From Avena insularis (taxonomy: Eukaryota > Streptophyta > Magnoliopsida > Poales > Poaceae), in contig CM042685.1 of the NCBI GenBank assembly GCA_023614405.1, positions 233,657,661 through 233,721,660 of the forward strand: 64,000 bases of DNA. Direction: 5' to 3'. A program made the translations under genes and the position numbers. The stretch's first letter is position 1. Every line of letters begins with the position of its first letter. Of this stretch, positions 1 to 11,467 are shown in pieces. The notes beneath the pieces were generated by a model. It ran no database searches and was not told the DNA's origin. It was given only the letters and a program-made list of their open reading frames with translations.

Positions 1-394
1 CCTAAACTACACTTAGCCAAATTCATGTAGAAGCTAGATACTATTATTCTACTAAGGTATCACTTGCCAATACTATTCCAATGTATTGACCCACTGTGGA
101 TGTAACTTGTGATGTTGCAGGTTACTCTGATGAGGATTAGGGTTATGAGTCTACACTCAACATGCTTGCCTGTGGCACATGAAGATGAAGACTTTTATTT
201 ATATTGTTAAGTTAAACTCTTGTACTAGCCTATGGCTATGGAGTTGTAAAAGACTCTGTTATCTTTGGAATGACGTTGTAATAATGACCTTTGTTTCTGT
301 GTACTTCATCTTAAACTGTGGATGCTAGCATTTGATCTAGGGACTATCATTGCAATCACAGGGAACTTTACCTTTATAAAGGTGGGGTCTTACA
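1..394 (+). repeat. 3' end of a + strand chromovirus-type LTR (truncated by window edge)
   Basis: The segment ends in ggtggggtcttaca (TG..CA type terminus). It is clearly similar, in inverted orientation, to the LTR end starting at 29756; the similarity runs from about 29756 to 30150. No primer binding site follows position 394, so this is a 3' LTR or solo LTR rather than a 5' LTR. It interrupts the minus-strand reading frame that starts at 663. It contains a splice-acceptor-like tgcaggt at about 117-123 and AT-rich polyadenylation-type sequence. The left end lies outside the window. Confidence 0.75.
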
Positions 395-663
395 ACAACC
401 GCCACATGATAGGCTGCTAAGTGACTCCTACCTTCACCTATAGGTAGATCGTGATATAATCCAAGCTCCTCTGGGAGTTGAATACTCACACGATACTTGG
501 ATAACATCCGGCCATCATAGTAGGTTACAGTGTTCACTGGAATTCTAGTTGGACAACTAAAAATCTTTAAAAGTTGACGAAGTTGGTCTATTAATGATCC
601 TTGATAATCATCAAGAGTCTCCTCTTTCCTTACCAAAGTCTGTTTTGGAAACTTTGGTGCCAT
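395..663 (-). pseudogene. Truncated pre-gag ORF of chromovirus 2
   Basis: An uninterrupted minus-strand frame starts at ATG 663, about 200 bases downstream of the PBS, and stays open to the LTR junction at 394; the remaining codons to 337 are read from the inserted LTR. About 89 residues are native. The segment KYRVSIQLPEE looks like a beta strand and the GEGRSHLAAYHVAVV segment is helix-like, an alpha/beta pattern also seen in the two pre-gag ORFs at 28138-29596. The protein is not gag and I do not know its function. The element's gag should lie further left but has been displaced by the insertion. Confidence is high that it is an element ORF and low on any role. Confidence 0.55.
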
Positions 664-865
664 AGCTCTGTATATCAGAAAAATATTTTTATTAGTAACT
701 AATAATATATTACATCATAATAAAGAATTATTGCACTAAAACATATAACGGAATATTCACATTTGAATACCCATTATATTTCTTTTAGAGAATTCTTTAT
801 CGTTGCTACACTCTCCTATAGGTAATACCCTTTACTAGGTTTCCAACCTAAGGTCAAAGCAATTT

Positions 866-877
866 GCTCTGATACCA
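866..877 (-). other. Primer binding site (tRNA-iMet), chromovirus 2
   Basis: The minus strand reads TGGTATCAGAGC two bases inside the LTR edge at 880. This is the canonical plant initiator-tRNA-Met PBS, used by chromoviruses among others. It fixes the orientation of the element (minus) and identifies 880-5710 as its 5' LTR. Confidence 0.85.
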
Positions 878-1198
878 ACTGAGGTGACCCAGCATACCAC
901 TACATGTGTATTACACTATAGTCGTTGACATGACATCCACAGAACACCGTTCTGTAAATATCACATCCCTCGGAGTGGTACAACAAAAACATTGTGGGTC
1001 CATATTACAAACATTCACACATTATTATTATTACAATACCAGATGTTCAAGACTTCAAAAGGATTCAACTTACAAACCAAACCATAAAGTGTTTCAGCAG
1101 AATTTAAAAGTAGCAACTCCAACTAGGAGTTGAGCTCAGCAGCTTATTCTATAGATTTCATGTTTCTCGGCTCCGTAGGTTACTACTAACTAGAATAT

Positions 1199-1354
1199 TT
1201 AGTTGGACTCGTTATCATCGACACCATAGCAGATTTCGTAATCCACTCCTTCAACACCTCCTGACAGGTTAGGCTCCTCGTAATACACATCTTCTTGGCA
1301 TTCGGCTGCATACATTGGCGTATCTTCGGGATCCTCAGAGTCTAAGAAAGGCAT
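1199..1354 (-). CDS. Short acidic reading frame (51 codons) embedded in the LTR
   Basis: From ATG 1354 to TAA 1199 the minus strand reads a clean 51-codon frame rich in Asp and Glu (runs such as DSEDPEDTP and YEEPNLSGGVEGVDYE). It lies in the R/U5-like part of the LTR, upstream of the PBS. The frame stays open upstream of the ATG for at least several codons. I have no domain match. It could be a spliced 3' exon of an LTR-initiated transcript or a chance frame. A decayed counterpart may exist at about 118-200 on the + strand LTR. Confidence 0.3.
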   Translation of the reverse strand: MPFLDSEDPEDTPMYAAECQEDVYYEEPNLSGGVEGVDYEICYGVDDNESN

Positions 1355-2399
1355 CAAAGGAAAGGATGAGTAACAGCGTTACCCAACAAGTTCATTATAT
1401 GCAAGGTGGGAAGTTTGATGCTCTAACTACCACCTCGGATTATAAGTCCTTGGCACTATGCAGTTTTTGTAAATCTTTCTTCAAATATTGATTTTATTAT
1501 AAAAAAATCTATGACCATCAGCCTTCCTAGGTTGACCAGAACTTTCATGGAGTTCCTTTCCTGCCGCGTTCGCAGCTCCTTCCCGGAACAGGGAGTAACA
1601 AGTTACAATTCGTACACTCTACATAGGTCCGTTACTTTACCCATGAGAGATCAACTCCTTGTGCACAACCGGGCATACTTTCCCGTCCACAATTCCATGA
1701 TGTCGGGCCCAGTAGTTGTTCCAAGCCAATCACTGCCCCCTTCGCGACCTCGCATGCCTTCTTGGTGTACACCATGCCCACATATTGAATTACGGCAATG
1801 GTTTGTACAGACCGTTAGATGCCAAAACTATCGTGGGACGTTGAGGGTTCCCACCCATATGCTGCATATCCTCTATGAATTACCAATTAATATGCACGCT
1901 ACAAGGATAACAGCCATGACCTGCACATCCGGCTACATGCGAGAGGAAGAAGATACAGCTGACTTCTCTGTCCCATTCCAAATCTCATGGCTAACGCGTG
2001 ATATACGGCACTAGAATCACTGATGTCATGGGTTATTAAGTCCCTAATTGATTATCATTATTGCAAATAGAACCCTATGTTCTATTGCTCCATTATATCA
2101 TCACTTAGGATGATATCTAAGATTTCTTTATTTGTGAAAATAATATTTTCTTTCTTTGGAGTATATATGATAACACACAATTTGCAAATACTTTGATAAA
2201 GACTCTTCAAAGGATATGAGCAAGTGATGAACTTGCCTTGTGATTACAAGGTAGTGAAGTCTGATGCTTGTACTGGACCTTGAGCTTCTATGTCTACAAA
2301 AACATCATTATTGCCCGGTAAGGATAATATTTAAAGAAGCAAAATGATTATGCAAAGTAATGTAATGCATTATTTAGCTTGATATGTATTCTCCCCCAT

Positions 2400-5350
2400 T
2401 TATTTAAATTATAAAATTATTTTTTAGTAATAAAAGGTTTATAAATATTATTTTTTTAATTTTTATTGAATATTGTATTCTTTTACTTTATTTCCTTTTA
2501 TTTGAATTTTATTTATTTAATAATTCCTTTAAGAATTATCATTTAAATACCAAAAATTGATATTAAATATTTATTTAGTATTTTTCTAAAATACTAAAAT
2601 ATTAATATATAATACAAGTGATTTTTATTTATTTTTATCATTTTCAATAATTTTGTAAAATTCCAAAAGGAATAAATATCGTACAAAATTCTTAATAAAA
2701 TTTATATGTCTAAAATTTTATTTCTTAATTTATTTGGATAGTTTGGATTATTGTGAATCCAAAAATATTTTATTTATAATTTTTGGATTTTTATTTTATT
2801 TTCAAGAATTTATTTTAGTTCAGGGGCATTTTGGTCTTTTCTTATTTATTAAAAATTGCCTTTAGGTAAATGGGCTGCCTGTGTTGGTTCATTGGGCCCT
2901 TGTGGCTCAGTAGGGCAGAGTCAAAACGTCACCCCGAAGGGTTCCTGGCCCAACCAGCCCAAGTCTCTCTGTCTCTCTCTCTCGAGCTCACCTCTCTTCT
3001 TCTCCTCCCCCGACCCCATGGTTAGCGATGTCATCGCCGGCGATTCACGCTGTCGTGGACCTTCCTGGCCTCCGTCATGGTGTAGGGCGAGGTTGTCAAC
3101 CATGCTCTACCTTCCTATCCAATTTGATTTGGATCTGGAGCTTCCCCATGGCCAGACTAGCTCCATCCCGAACCTTAGGGTTTGGGGTGATGCTGGTGCT
3201 GTCGCCACCGCTGCTGCCATGTGCTGTGCTGGTGTTCCTCGCCTTCAGGCGTGGTGAGGGTCATCGCCTCAGCGTGGTGTGGGTCGCAGCGCCCCCTTGG
3301 GGGTGCTCGTCGTCGACCACTGCTTCCTATTCTCGCCCACATCAACATTCTTCAGGAAATTGTTCTTGGTTCCCTCGTGTCCTCTGTGCTAGGCTATCAT
3401 ATGCTATGTGTTGGTAGTTGCCACTCCTGGCTAGTGTCATGTCCTGATTAGGATTGTTTATTCTGCTTAGGGTTCATATCCCTCTGTTGATTGAATATCT
3501 GATGATTTGGATCATGTATTGATGATCCCTAAGCATACTAAGTGGTTGTTTGCTATGGATTACTGCTTATGATTAGCTTTGGTTATGCTAGTGGCTTACC
3601 AGATTGATTCCATTGGTTAACTTGATATAGTTCAAATGATAAGGTTGCTCTAGAATCATTACTTGGGAATTCTTAGTGGTTTGAGGACTCACCACTGTCA
3701 TTGCTTGGTAAATGACAGTGATTTTTGGGTGATGAAGTCACTATATTTGTATGGTTGACTTAAGAATGCATATATAGCTTGAGATCTAATGGTCTCTTAC
3801 AGTGATGATATTAGTATCAGGAAAATGATTCATATTTGGCTATGAGTGTAACTGTGAAAGTTGAATGCTTAACCTGCTTAGTTTAGAAGCTATTCTTGTG
3901 ACACCATCCTAGTATGGCACACAAGATTGGGTTCTATTACTTAGCTTTCTTTTGATTAAGCTTAACTTGGCATCAGAGATAAGTGGAATCTTCTTTCCTT
4001 GCATCCCTAGAACCCATGATGTTGGTCTGAGGTTTAGGGATTAGGCCCTTATCTTGTTATTTCTCATGGATTGGCTCTGGTAGTGATACCAGCTGCTGAT
4101 TCTTGAGTTAAAGTTGGAAAATGATTGGTTTGCTTATAGCTTAATGTTGGTGCATATAGTTTATGGAATCTGAGGTGCTACTCCATTAGGAGATGTGCCC
4201 AAATTTTATAAGCTATTTGAGAACATTTTGGAATATATATGAGTTGTTGATGATCACCAGGATATATGATGCTGGTCTGAGATTCTAGTGAATTTGGTAG
4301 AGTTTACTGTTAGCATTTATATTTCAAATTTCCTCTATGATAGGTTTACCCCACTTGGGTGATCACTGAGAGGTTTAACTTGTAAAACAACACATGCTTT
4401 TCTGTTTGATTAAGATGAACAAAATATGTGGATGTTTTATGATACTCACCACACTTGGGTGTTGTTGGGGTTGCAAGTTGTTGATCTTGTGGTTGTGTGG
4501 CTAGCTTAATCTGGTGCTCCTCCTGATACTTCCAGCTCCTAGACTTGTCCTTGATCTTGCTCTCCACCTCCTGGTCCTGGTGGCTTGATCTTGTCCTTGC
4601 TATCCACCTGATCTACCCCCTCCTTATGTCACCATCTTGGTGATATGATCCAGGGTTTAGTTGGTGTGATCTTGCTTGGCTTGGTTTGGCTGAGTGTGTT
4701 CTTGGTGTGTAAGAACAGAGAAATGGTGTTGGCTGGCTTCCCACGGCTGTGCTGAGCAGTTTTGTGTGATGGAGCTGTTGCTGCTGTGCTGACAGCACAC
4801 ACCATGCAGTTTTGTGTGTGTTGCTTGTGTGTCTGCTGCACCTTGTGGATATGCTCTGGATATGAAAGTTACTTTTATCTAGTTACATTCACTTGTCTGG
4901 TGAAACTTGCCCCTCCTTGCTGTTTATTTGACTTATGGCTTAAAATTATGAAAGATATAGTTCTTTCATATTGGTGAAACTTGCCCCTTAAAATATTACT
5001 CAATGATGAACTCTGAACAGTGCACCTTAATGTCAATACTGAGAGTAAAGCATTTTTAACCTTAAATTTCTTTCTTTTAGTTTGTGTTTGTTTTGCAGGT
5101 ACCAGACTTAAAGATTCAAGACTTAGATTAGGTTTTCTTTTTCTATATAGATAGTTATTTGTAATATTTCTCTTATTCAATTGTAATCTTTATTTTATTC
5201 TTTTGTACTTTTTATTTTATTCTTTTGTAATAAAGATTGTACTATTACTCAATATATAAAGATTATTCTTTTATTTAATTACTATTGTAAAGATTGTTGC
5301 TCATTTTCATAAGTTACGTTTTTGTAACTTATTTATGGAGTAAAATTATG
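2400..5350 (+). repeat. LTR-like block in + orientation inside the chromovirus 2 LTR
   Basis: In + orientation this reads as an AT-rich stretch (2400-2830), then a GC-rich, CT-repeat leader with an ATG (2850-3450), then a T-rich intron-like stretch ending in tttgcaggt near 5095, then poly-A-signal-like AT-rich DNA. The same leader layout occurs on the minus strand of the LTR at 34740-34000. The three overlapping + strand frames at 2856-3451 are short, have no domain and look like leader sequence, not genes. I could not find a TG..CA boundary or target duplication, so it may be a nested solo LTR or an internal inversion. Confidence 0.4.
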
Positions 5351-5710
5351 GAATAAATATTCATTTTATTGATGATGTTATTTATTTAAAGTTTGAGCTA
5401 CTAATTATCATCTCTTGACTAAATCAAAATACTCAAACATATTTCTAAATCCTTTTGAATTATAAATCCAACACTCAAGTTTTAAATTCAAATTTCATTT
5501 CCCAAAACACACTAATCCACAAAGATCATATGAAAGTTTATCACAATCATTCTCCAAGACTATTCCTAATCTTAAAGAGTGAAAGAAACTTTAATCACTT
5601 TAGGTTTTTATTTGGCGAAAAATTTACCCACATTTTTACAGATGAATGCATGCAATTTCACAGATTCCTAAATCTACCCTTCGTTGGTTCCTAAATGCTG
5701 GGATGTTACA

Positions 5711-5975
5711 ACCTGACTGATATCTCTTTTAGCAGGCTGACTTCCATTGCCATTCCCACTGTGGTGGCTCTTATGTCCACTCTTTTGGTTCTTATACTTA
5801 TCATTGTCATGGCTGTGGTGGTGCTTGTTGTCATGGTGACGGTTACCGTTGTGGTGGCTTTTATACTTCCCATGCTTGTGGAAGCCAGAACCTCCACTCT
5901 CATCACTATGGGAATGCTTGTGAGACGATCCCGAGTTGTGCTTGTCAAAGTGATGCTTCCTCTTCCTATTCTCAA
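5711..5975 (-). pseudogene. gag: Chromovirus 1 gag, C-terminal piece
   Basis: Read on the minus strand from 5975, one frame gives a Lys/His/Asn/Ser-rich basic segment starting NRKRKHHFDKHNSG and ending NGNGSQPAKRDISQ near 5711. This is the basic linker typical of chromovirus (Tekay/Del) Gag just before the zinc knuckle. It continues the gag frame that ends at 27281; the two halves are separated by the Tat element, which duplicated CTCAA (5971-5975 and 27281-27285). The zinc knuckle is missing because chromovirus 2 starts at 5710. Overlapping frames here on both strands are shadows. Confidence 0.7.
5971..5975. repeat. Target site duplication CTCAA, left copy
   Basis: CTCAA directly abuts the LTR start at 5976 and recurs at 27281-27285 directly after the other LTR. 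A perfect 5 bp duplication is what Ty3/gypsy integrases produce. It shows that the Tat element is a single complete insertion. Confidence 0.95.
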
Positions 5976-6744
5976 TGTCGTGGTGGTGGCACGACAGATG
6001 CCATGGGTAGGCTTAAGTGGGGGGGGCGAATGGGTGCTTGTGGTCACCGGGGAGGGGGTGCATGGTTGAGCCATGCACGAGGAATGGGAAGAACTCTCCA
6101 CACTTGACAATTTGATTGATACCCCCAAAGATTACAAGTGCTCCTTGAGCTGTATTGGCTTGAGTATGCAGCACCTGTTCTCTACTTGGTCCAACCTCTC
6201 TCTACTACTGCTATTCCCTCCCTTATATAGGCAGTGCTAGCTAATACCCCTTTGGGTTCTAGGGTTTACTGTGTGGATCTTGGTCCCTACAATATGGGCC
6301 GGGTTATGGGCTTGTCCTAAGCCCATAGGCCCGGTCCATAAAGCTTGACAACTAACGGTCTTCTGGTACGCTGCTTCCTGTTCTTTTTGGCATCACGCTA
6401 TTACTTTGTACGTTAGTGCTTGCTTTGGGCGTCACCCGGCTCCTTTTGTGTCACCCGGCGTCACCCTTCTCTTTTGACCATGCTTTACCATGGTCCTTCC
6501 CGAACCTTACTCGGTAAGGTGCCACGTGTCCTTCTTGACCCGACCCTTCCTCGGTTGACTCGGCTCGTTGGTACCTGCAAGGGTTACAACTTTGTCCTAT
6601 ACAGGCCGAGATAGTCTGTATCTCAGCTCTCATGCTTATCTTTCCCGGCCGTTCTTACCCGGCCTGGTTCATTTCTACTCGGAGCCAACCCAGCTGCGCT
6701 ATGTTTCCCCTCTAGTGACCCTACCGGGGGTTATCCCCCCGACA
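5976..6744 (-). repeat. 3' LTR of the Tat element
   Basis: On the minus strand the LTR begins TGTCGGGGGGATAACCCCC and ends GTGGCACGACATTG-type sequence terminating in CGACA, so it is TG..CA bounded. It matches 26517-27280 over its full length with scattered substitutions. The purine-rich cttcggggactaa immediately upstream on the minus strand (6745-6757) is the likely polypurine tract. Confidence 0.92.
6222..6231 (-). promoter_or_regulatory. TATA box in the Tat 3' LTR
   Basis: The minus strand reads CCTATATAAG, a good TATA box, in the middle of the LTR. The same sequence is kept in the 5' LTR at 26762-26771, where it would drive the element's genomic transcript. Confidence 0.6.
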
Positions 6745-7346
6745 TTAGTCCCCGAAGCTGGTGAGGTCTAGCAGTTCAAGCTGTTAGGCGTCTCCAGGTT
6801 CCTTTTATGTGAATGGAACTTAGTTTTTGTCTTTTATCTATCTTTGTTTCGCATCTTGCCAGGTTACTCTAACAATTTCGGGTCAATTCTTTGACTTCTT
6901 GGCTCATTCTTGTCTCGAGCCGAGTTATTTTGGCCAATTCCGGGTTATTTTCGGCGCGCTTCAGTCACTGACAACTAGTAATCATGATTACTTGCCTCAA
7001 TTTTTGTTCCAAGTTCTGGCGGCACAATGACGGCTGCGCAATTATTCCCCGTCACTGTGGCAGTCCCATCGGTCTGCGCCTTTTGTCCTTCCAGCCGTGA
7101 CATGGCACTAGATTTTTCATGTATCTTTGGCTATGTGGCGCTCACTGAATGGCTCACCCGTCCTGGTACACGGCCACACACTGGCCGCACGGCACGGTTA
7201 GATCCCACTATGGGGGTTTTTACTGCCCTTAAGTAGGGGTCGGGGGTTTCCACTTCCCCCACGCCCATTCAGTTTCCTTAGCCTTTCTTCCTCCTCGCGC
7301 CTGCAAGATCGAACTACCCCCTTTGCGGTTCCTTCTCCCTCTTGCT
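6745..7346. other. Region between 3' LTR and antisense gene
   Basis: This 600 bp stretch has no coding frame with recognisable features. Read on the minus strand it holds the polypurine tract and 3' untranslated sequence of the element. Read on the + strand it must hold the promoter and leader of the antisense gene starting near 7347; the CT-rich stretch at 7250-7345 fits a 5' leader. I see no unambiguous TATA box. Confidence 0.5.
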
Positions 7347-10300
7347 CCTATGCTAAGATTGCCCCTGTCCTCTTTCGATTCCAACACGGGTCCTCGCTGC
7401 TCCAAGCCTCCCCTTACCGAGGAGGAGACAGACTCCGACGACCTCATGGACGCTCACAATGGTGCCGACGGTGCCGAGGAGCAGGAGGTCCCCGCCGGCG
7501 AGCGCGGTGGCTGGGAAGGCTCGGAGGTCTCCACCGAACAAGTGGAGTGGCTCGTCACTGCACGCATCCCATCGCAGTGGATTGCCGCCTCCCTGCCGGT
7601 GAGATTTCCCCCAAACCTTAAGCTGGCGAGCGAATGGTTTTTCTTTCCCACTTTGAACGTGGTTTTGCTCTTTCTGTGAGCACTTTCTTTTCCTCGTTCC
7701 TTTCTACCTTCCGTCTACAAACTCACCATCTTCCTGCCAATGCCATTGGCTCTCTCTCTCTTGCTTCATCTCTTCCTGCGAGGCCTATCTTGGAATTTGG
7801 CCTACAGTCCTTCTGTGGGCCAAGTATTTTCGCTTCAAAGTTCAGGTTGCCCCCAGCCTGAAGTTCCCCGTGCCGAGAAGAAGCCTACTCGGTGCGGCGC
7901 TGCCAGCATCACGCCCAGGAGGGATTCCATCTTTCCTCGGGTTGCTGGTATCGACTCTTGCAAGAAGTGGCATAGAACCTTTTTATTTGTCAAAAACAGT
8001 GGGTCCACTGACAACATCCGGCTTCCCCCTTTCTCGGATGAGGTCCCCCACAAGAAGCACTGGCAGCTTGACCCGCGCGACCAAGACGCTGCGGTGAACG
8101 AAGCCAACGCCATCCTGGAAAGGTTGCTGTCGCCGGATGAAAACTTTCATCTCGCCGACTCTGACCTCATGTGCACCTTCATCTCACGCCGGGTAAGCCC
8201 CATCCAAGCCATGAGCCACAAGATGTGCTTCATGAGCGAGTCCCATGATCCGACTCGGCATTCCACCAAGGAGCTCACCCATGACTCCATTGCCCGCCGA
8301 GTAAGCTCAATATTTAAACTGAACTTGGCGGATGATTGGGCCTGGAGTTGCCCTCCGTTTAGCCGGGTCAGGCCTGTCCCCTAGGTAAGTTTCCGGATTA
8401 CTTTCTCGCCGAGTAGGCTTTAGCTCTTTTGCCACTCTTAGCTTAGTTTTTAGTCTCTCATTCTGTTTGTCTTTCACAGAATCTCCTTCACTAGGTTGAT
8501 GACAGTACTGTCCCTCCTGCTGGTTATCATGGGGACCGCTCTGACTCGGATGAGGTCGAGTACGACCTGGAGTGCTTCATGCCGATCCTGCACACTGCAG
8601 CCACTTCTGCTTCGGGTAAGAGTCAATCTCGCAATCCCTTACAAGACTGGTCTGACGATGATGAGGATGATGATTGTACAATTTTGAAGGTATATGCCTT
8701 GTGAGCTTAATCTCTTTGCTTGTCCGAGTAAGCCCGTTATTTACTTTTGCAGCTAGACGGGTACATGACGTTCCTCCTCTCGCCATGGGCGGAGTCGGCA
8801 AGATTCCCGTCGCTAAGCCGAAGCGACGTGGAACCTCCTCCAGCACCCAGCCGGCTGAGAAGAACAAGCCCAGTCCGGCAGCTCCAGCTGCCTCTGCTGC
8901 TGCCAGCCTGGGTGAGACTCGTCAAGCTGTTGGGCGCCGAGTCACATGCCGAGTCGCCCGTGACCCGGTCGTCACCGGGTAAGTTTCGCACTTTGCCCTA
9001 TTTGTTCTTTTCTTTCTCGTCTTTGATGTTCTCTTACATATGTCTTGCTGTTTTCAGTGTTGCACCTTTGACGGCGAGTCAGGCTGCTTCTAGCATTGCC
9101 TTGCAGCTTAGGCCTGCTCCTCCTCGAGCTGACTCGGCGGCGCTGAGTCCCGTCCGAGTTGAGGCTAGCACTATTGAGGCTCACGCTTCTCGGTGGGTCG
9201 CTCGGTTAGCGCCTCTGCACCGCCAGAAAACTTCCTGATCTTGGTGCCCACAAGTCTGGCGCCGAGAAACCCTCAGCCACCAGTTCCTCTGGCATCAGCC
9301 CTCAAGCTGATGTGAATGAACAACTTCCTGATCTTGGAGCCAGCAAAACTGCTGAGCCCAGTCAGGGGGCTCCAAGATCTTATCCAAATCCTCCTACTCG
9401 CTCTCAAATTCTGTCAAAGGGCCAGACCCAGCCCAAGGCTTCTGGTTCTACTCACCCCTCTTCTGCCAAATCCACCTCTTCTAAGCAAACAACTCTAGTT
9501 TGCGCTCCGGGTTCTGCTCCTCAGATCCGGCCTCCAATGTCGGCGACAAAACTCGCTTCAACGGGTAAGGGGGACGAATCTGCGGCTGCCGGGTCAGGTG
9601 ATGACTCCAGGGATGTTATCCTCCATACTTCTGCCGCTGCAACCCGTGCCACTGTGGGAACCGCCCTAAAAACAGGTCGAGTTCTTACTCGGACGCTCAG
9701 TGGCAAGAGCCTTGGTTCGGCTGAACCTTATGCTGTGGCATGGAATGCAAGAAGTAACAAGAGGTCAAAGACTGTCGGGAAGAAGCTGAAGCTGGGCCCC
9801 AAGGCCGTCTCCGACATGACCCAGCAGGCCATTACTCTGATGGCCCGTGTCGATGAAGTCAACAAGGTAAATTAACTTATTACTCTTTTGTGTTATTGAG
9901 TATCACCTAGTCCCCGAGGTTGCAGTCGAGTAAGAAATTTACTCGGCTGTAAGCTCCTCAAGAGTCACTTAGTCTTTAGATCCTTTACTTCAAACCTGTA
10001 TGCTAGAACTCCAATCCCTAGCCCTCGAGGTTACTACCGAGTAAAGAACTTACTCGGCTGTAAGCTCTTAAGCTCTTTTATTCGGCATGTCGCCTGACTC
10101 TACTTTTTCTTATTATATATCTTCTTTGAATAGCTTACGCATAACAAGCGCACCAAGGTGCACCAAGCTCTTGTACTGGCGCATCGCAAGCTTGAACTTG
10201 CGTATGAGAAGCTACAGACTGACACCTTCGGCCAAGGTAATATTTTTGCTCTTCCTCTTTTCTATTTGGTGAAATTCTCCTTGGTTCATCTCCTTACCTT

Positions 10301-11467
10301 TCCTCTTGCTTTTGTTTCACAGCCACTGCTCAGTCCACCATTAATGAACTTCACTCGCAAATCAACGAGGCCGAGAGTAAATTTCTTACCTCCCTAAGCC
10401 AATTGCTGAAATTTTTCTGTTGGTACTGATAAATATTTGTTCTGAATAAGCAGAGAAGCACCAAGCCGAACTCCAGAAGGAGCGAGGCGAGGTGACTCGG
10501 CTGAAGGAATTAATGGCCGAGACGGAGCAGAAACACTTGGTCGAGGTGAAAGGGCTGAAGGAGGAGCTTTCCGAGAAGAGCGAGCAGCAGGCTGCCAGTG
10601 CCGAGAAGACTAAGAAGTTGCTTGACGAGGCCGAGTCATTGGTCGAGTCGACCAATATGAACCTCGACGCACTTCAAGCCAAGACCAAGACTTTGCATAG
10701 CAAGCTCGCTGCCATCAACTACTTTCTCGGTAGTGAGTTCTTACTCTTTACGCATTGTCCAAGTCCTGCTGGATTTCTTCCATCTGCCCTTGCTATTTGC
10801 TAAATTTCTCTTTTTGCTTGCAGAGAACTTTCCTGAGGCCAACATGTTTGCCATCCGAGCCATGAAGAAAGTGAGAGCTGAGGCTGGTGCTCCTGCTGAC
10901 GACGAGGTGTCCATGGAGGAGCTTCTCGCAGCGGTATCTGAACGGGTCAAGACCCTCAGATCCTGTGGTGTGGACTTGCTCAAAGCGACTATCCATGCGT
11001 TTCGCATGCTCTGGACGGATGAATACCCACCCGAACTCATCGAGCCACTCGCCGATAGATTGCTCCTTACTGAAGACCGGCTGGATCAATGGCGTGAGTC
11101 GGCCGGCCGGGCTGCAGCGGACAAGGCTCTCTCCTTCGTGCTTTCATGGTACGAGGACATCAACCTTTATGTTCTTGCTCGCATAAGGGGAGATGGAAAA
11201 TGGTTGAACGACCCGGAGCTGATCAAGAAGCGCCAGGAGCGAGCTTACGCCATGATCGAGTACACCATGGTGCACACTTGGTGTGAAGGGCCCAACTTCC
11301 TCGACCTTGGCGACCCGCTCGTCGAAGTTCCTGCTGAAGAAGGTAACGACAGCGAGGCGACCGAGTCAGATGATCCAGATGACCCGGCCGCAGATGCCCC
11401 TCACCCGGCCGATGCTCCAAGCACTCCTGGCTCCGAGAATGCTCCTCCGAGTTCTCCTGCTCCTTAG
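7347..11467 (+). pseudogene. Multi-exon antisense gene of the Tat element ('putative gypsy type transposon' protein family)
   Basis: This gene lies opposite to gag-pol, between IN and the 3' LTR. Likely exons with GT/AG borders are about 7347-8384, 8480-8689, 8753-8978, 9058-9866, 10134-10236, 10323-10376, 10454-10729 and 10824-11467. Exon 1 encodes the conserved N-terminal domain of grass 'putative gypsy type transposon' proteins (Pfam Transposase_28 type), with motifs LQTHHLPANAI, WAKYFRF and GAASITPRRDSIFPRV. Exon 4 is low-complexity. Exon 7 is a coiled coil with many KL and EE heptads. Exon 8 is a helical C-terminal domain ending in an acidic Pro-rich tail. Exon 1 has at least three frameshifts between about 7630 and 7885 and a TAG right before the first donor, so it is broken. 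Its function is unknown; the location matches the antisense ORFs described for Tat elements. Confidence 0.7.

Larger units (their letters stand above)
880..5710 (-). repeat. 5' LTR of chromovirus 2, about 4.8 kb, with opposite-orientation block
   Basis: On the minus strand it starts TGTAACATCCC at 5710 and ends GGGTCACCTCA at 880, followed by the PBS. LTRs this large are known for Triticeae LARD-type elements such as Sukkula. The 3' part (880 to about 2100) has minus-strand features: an AT-rich polyadenylation-like stretch near 1020-1040 and a short acidic frame (1199-1354). The middle (about 2400-5350) instead looks like an LTR read on the + strand. The LTR is therefore probably composite. 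It is inserted in the gag region of chromovirus 1 at 5711. No confident host gene is present. Confidence 0.65.

Noticed and set aside
2856..3451. Three overlapping + strand frames in GC-rich DNA with a CT-repeat leader, looking like a small host gene
   Set aside because: No domain, frames compete with each other, and the same leader layout occurs in the other chromovirus LTR (34740-34000 minus). It is LTR sequence.
5706..6128. 140-codon minus-strand frame spanning the LTR and gag junction
   Set aside because: It crosses the Tat LTR boundary; the true gag frame at 5711-5975 is a different one.
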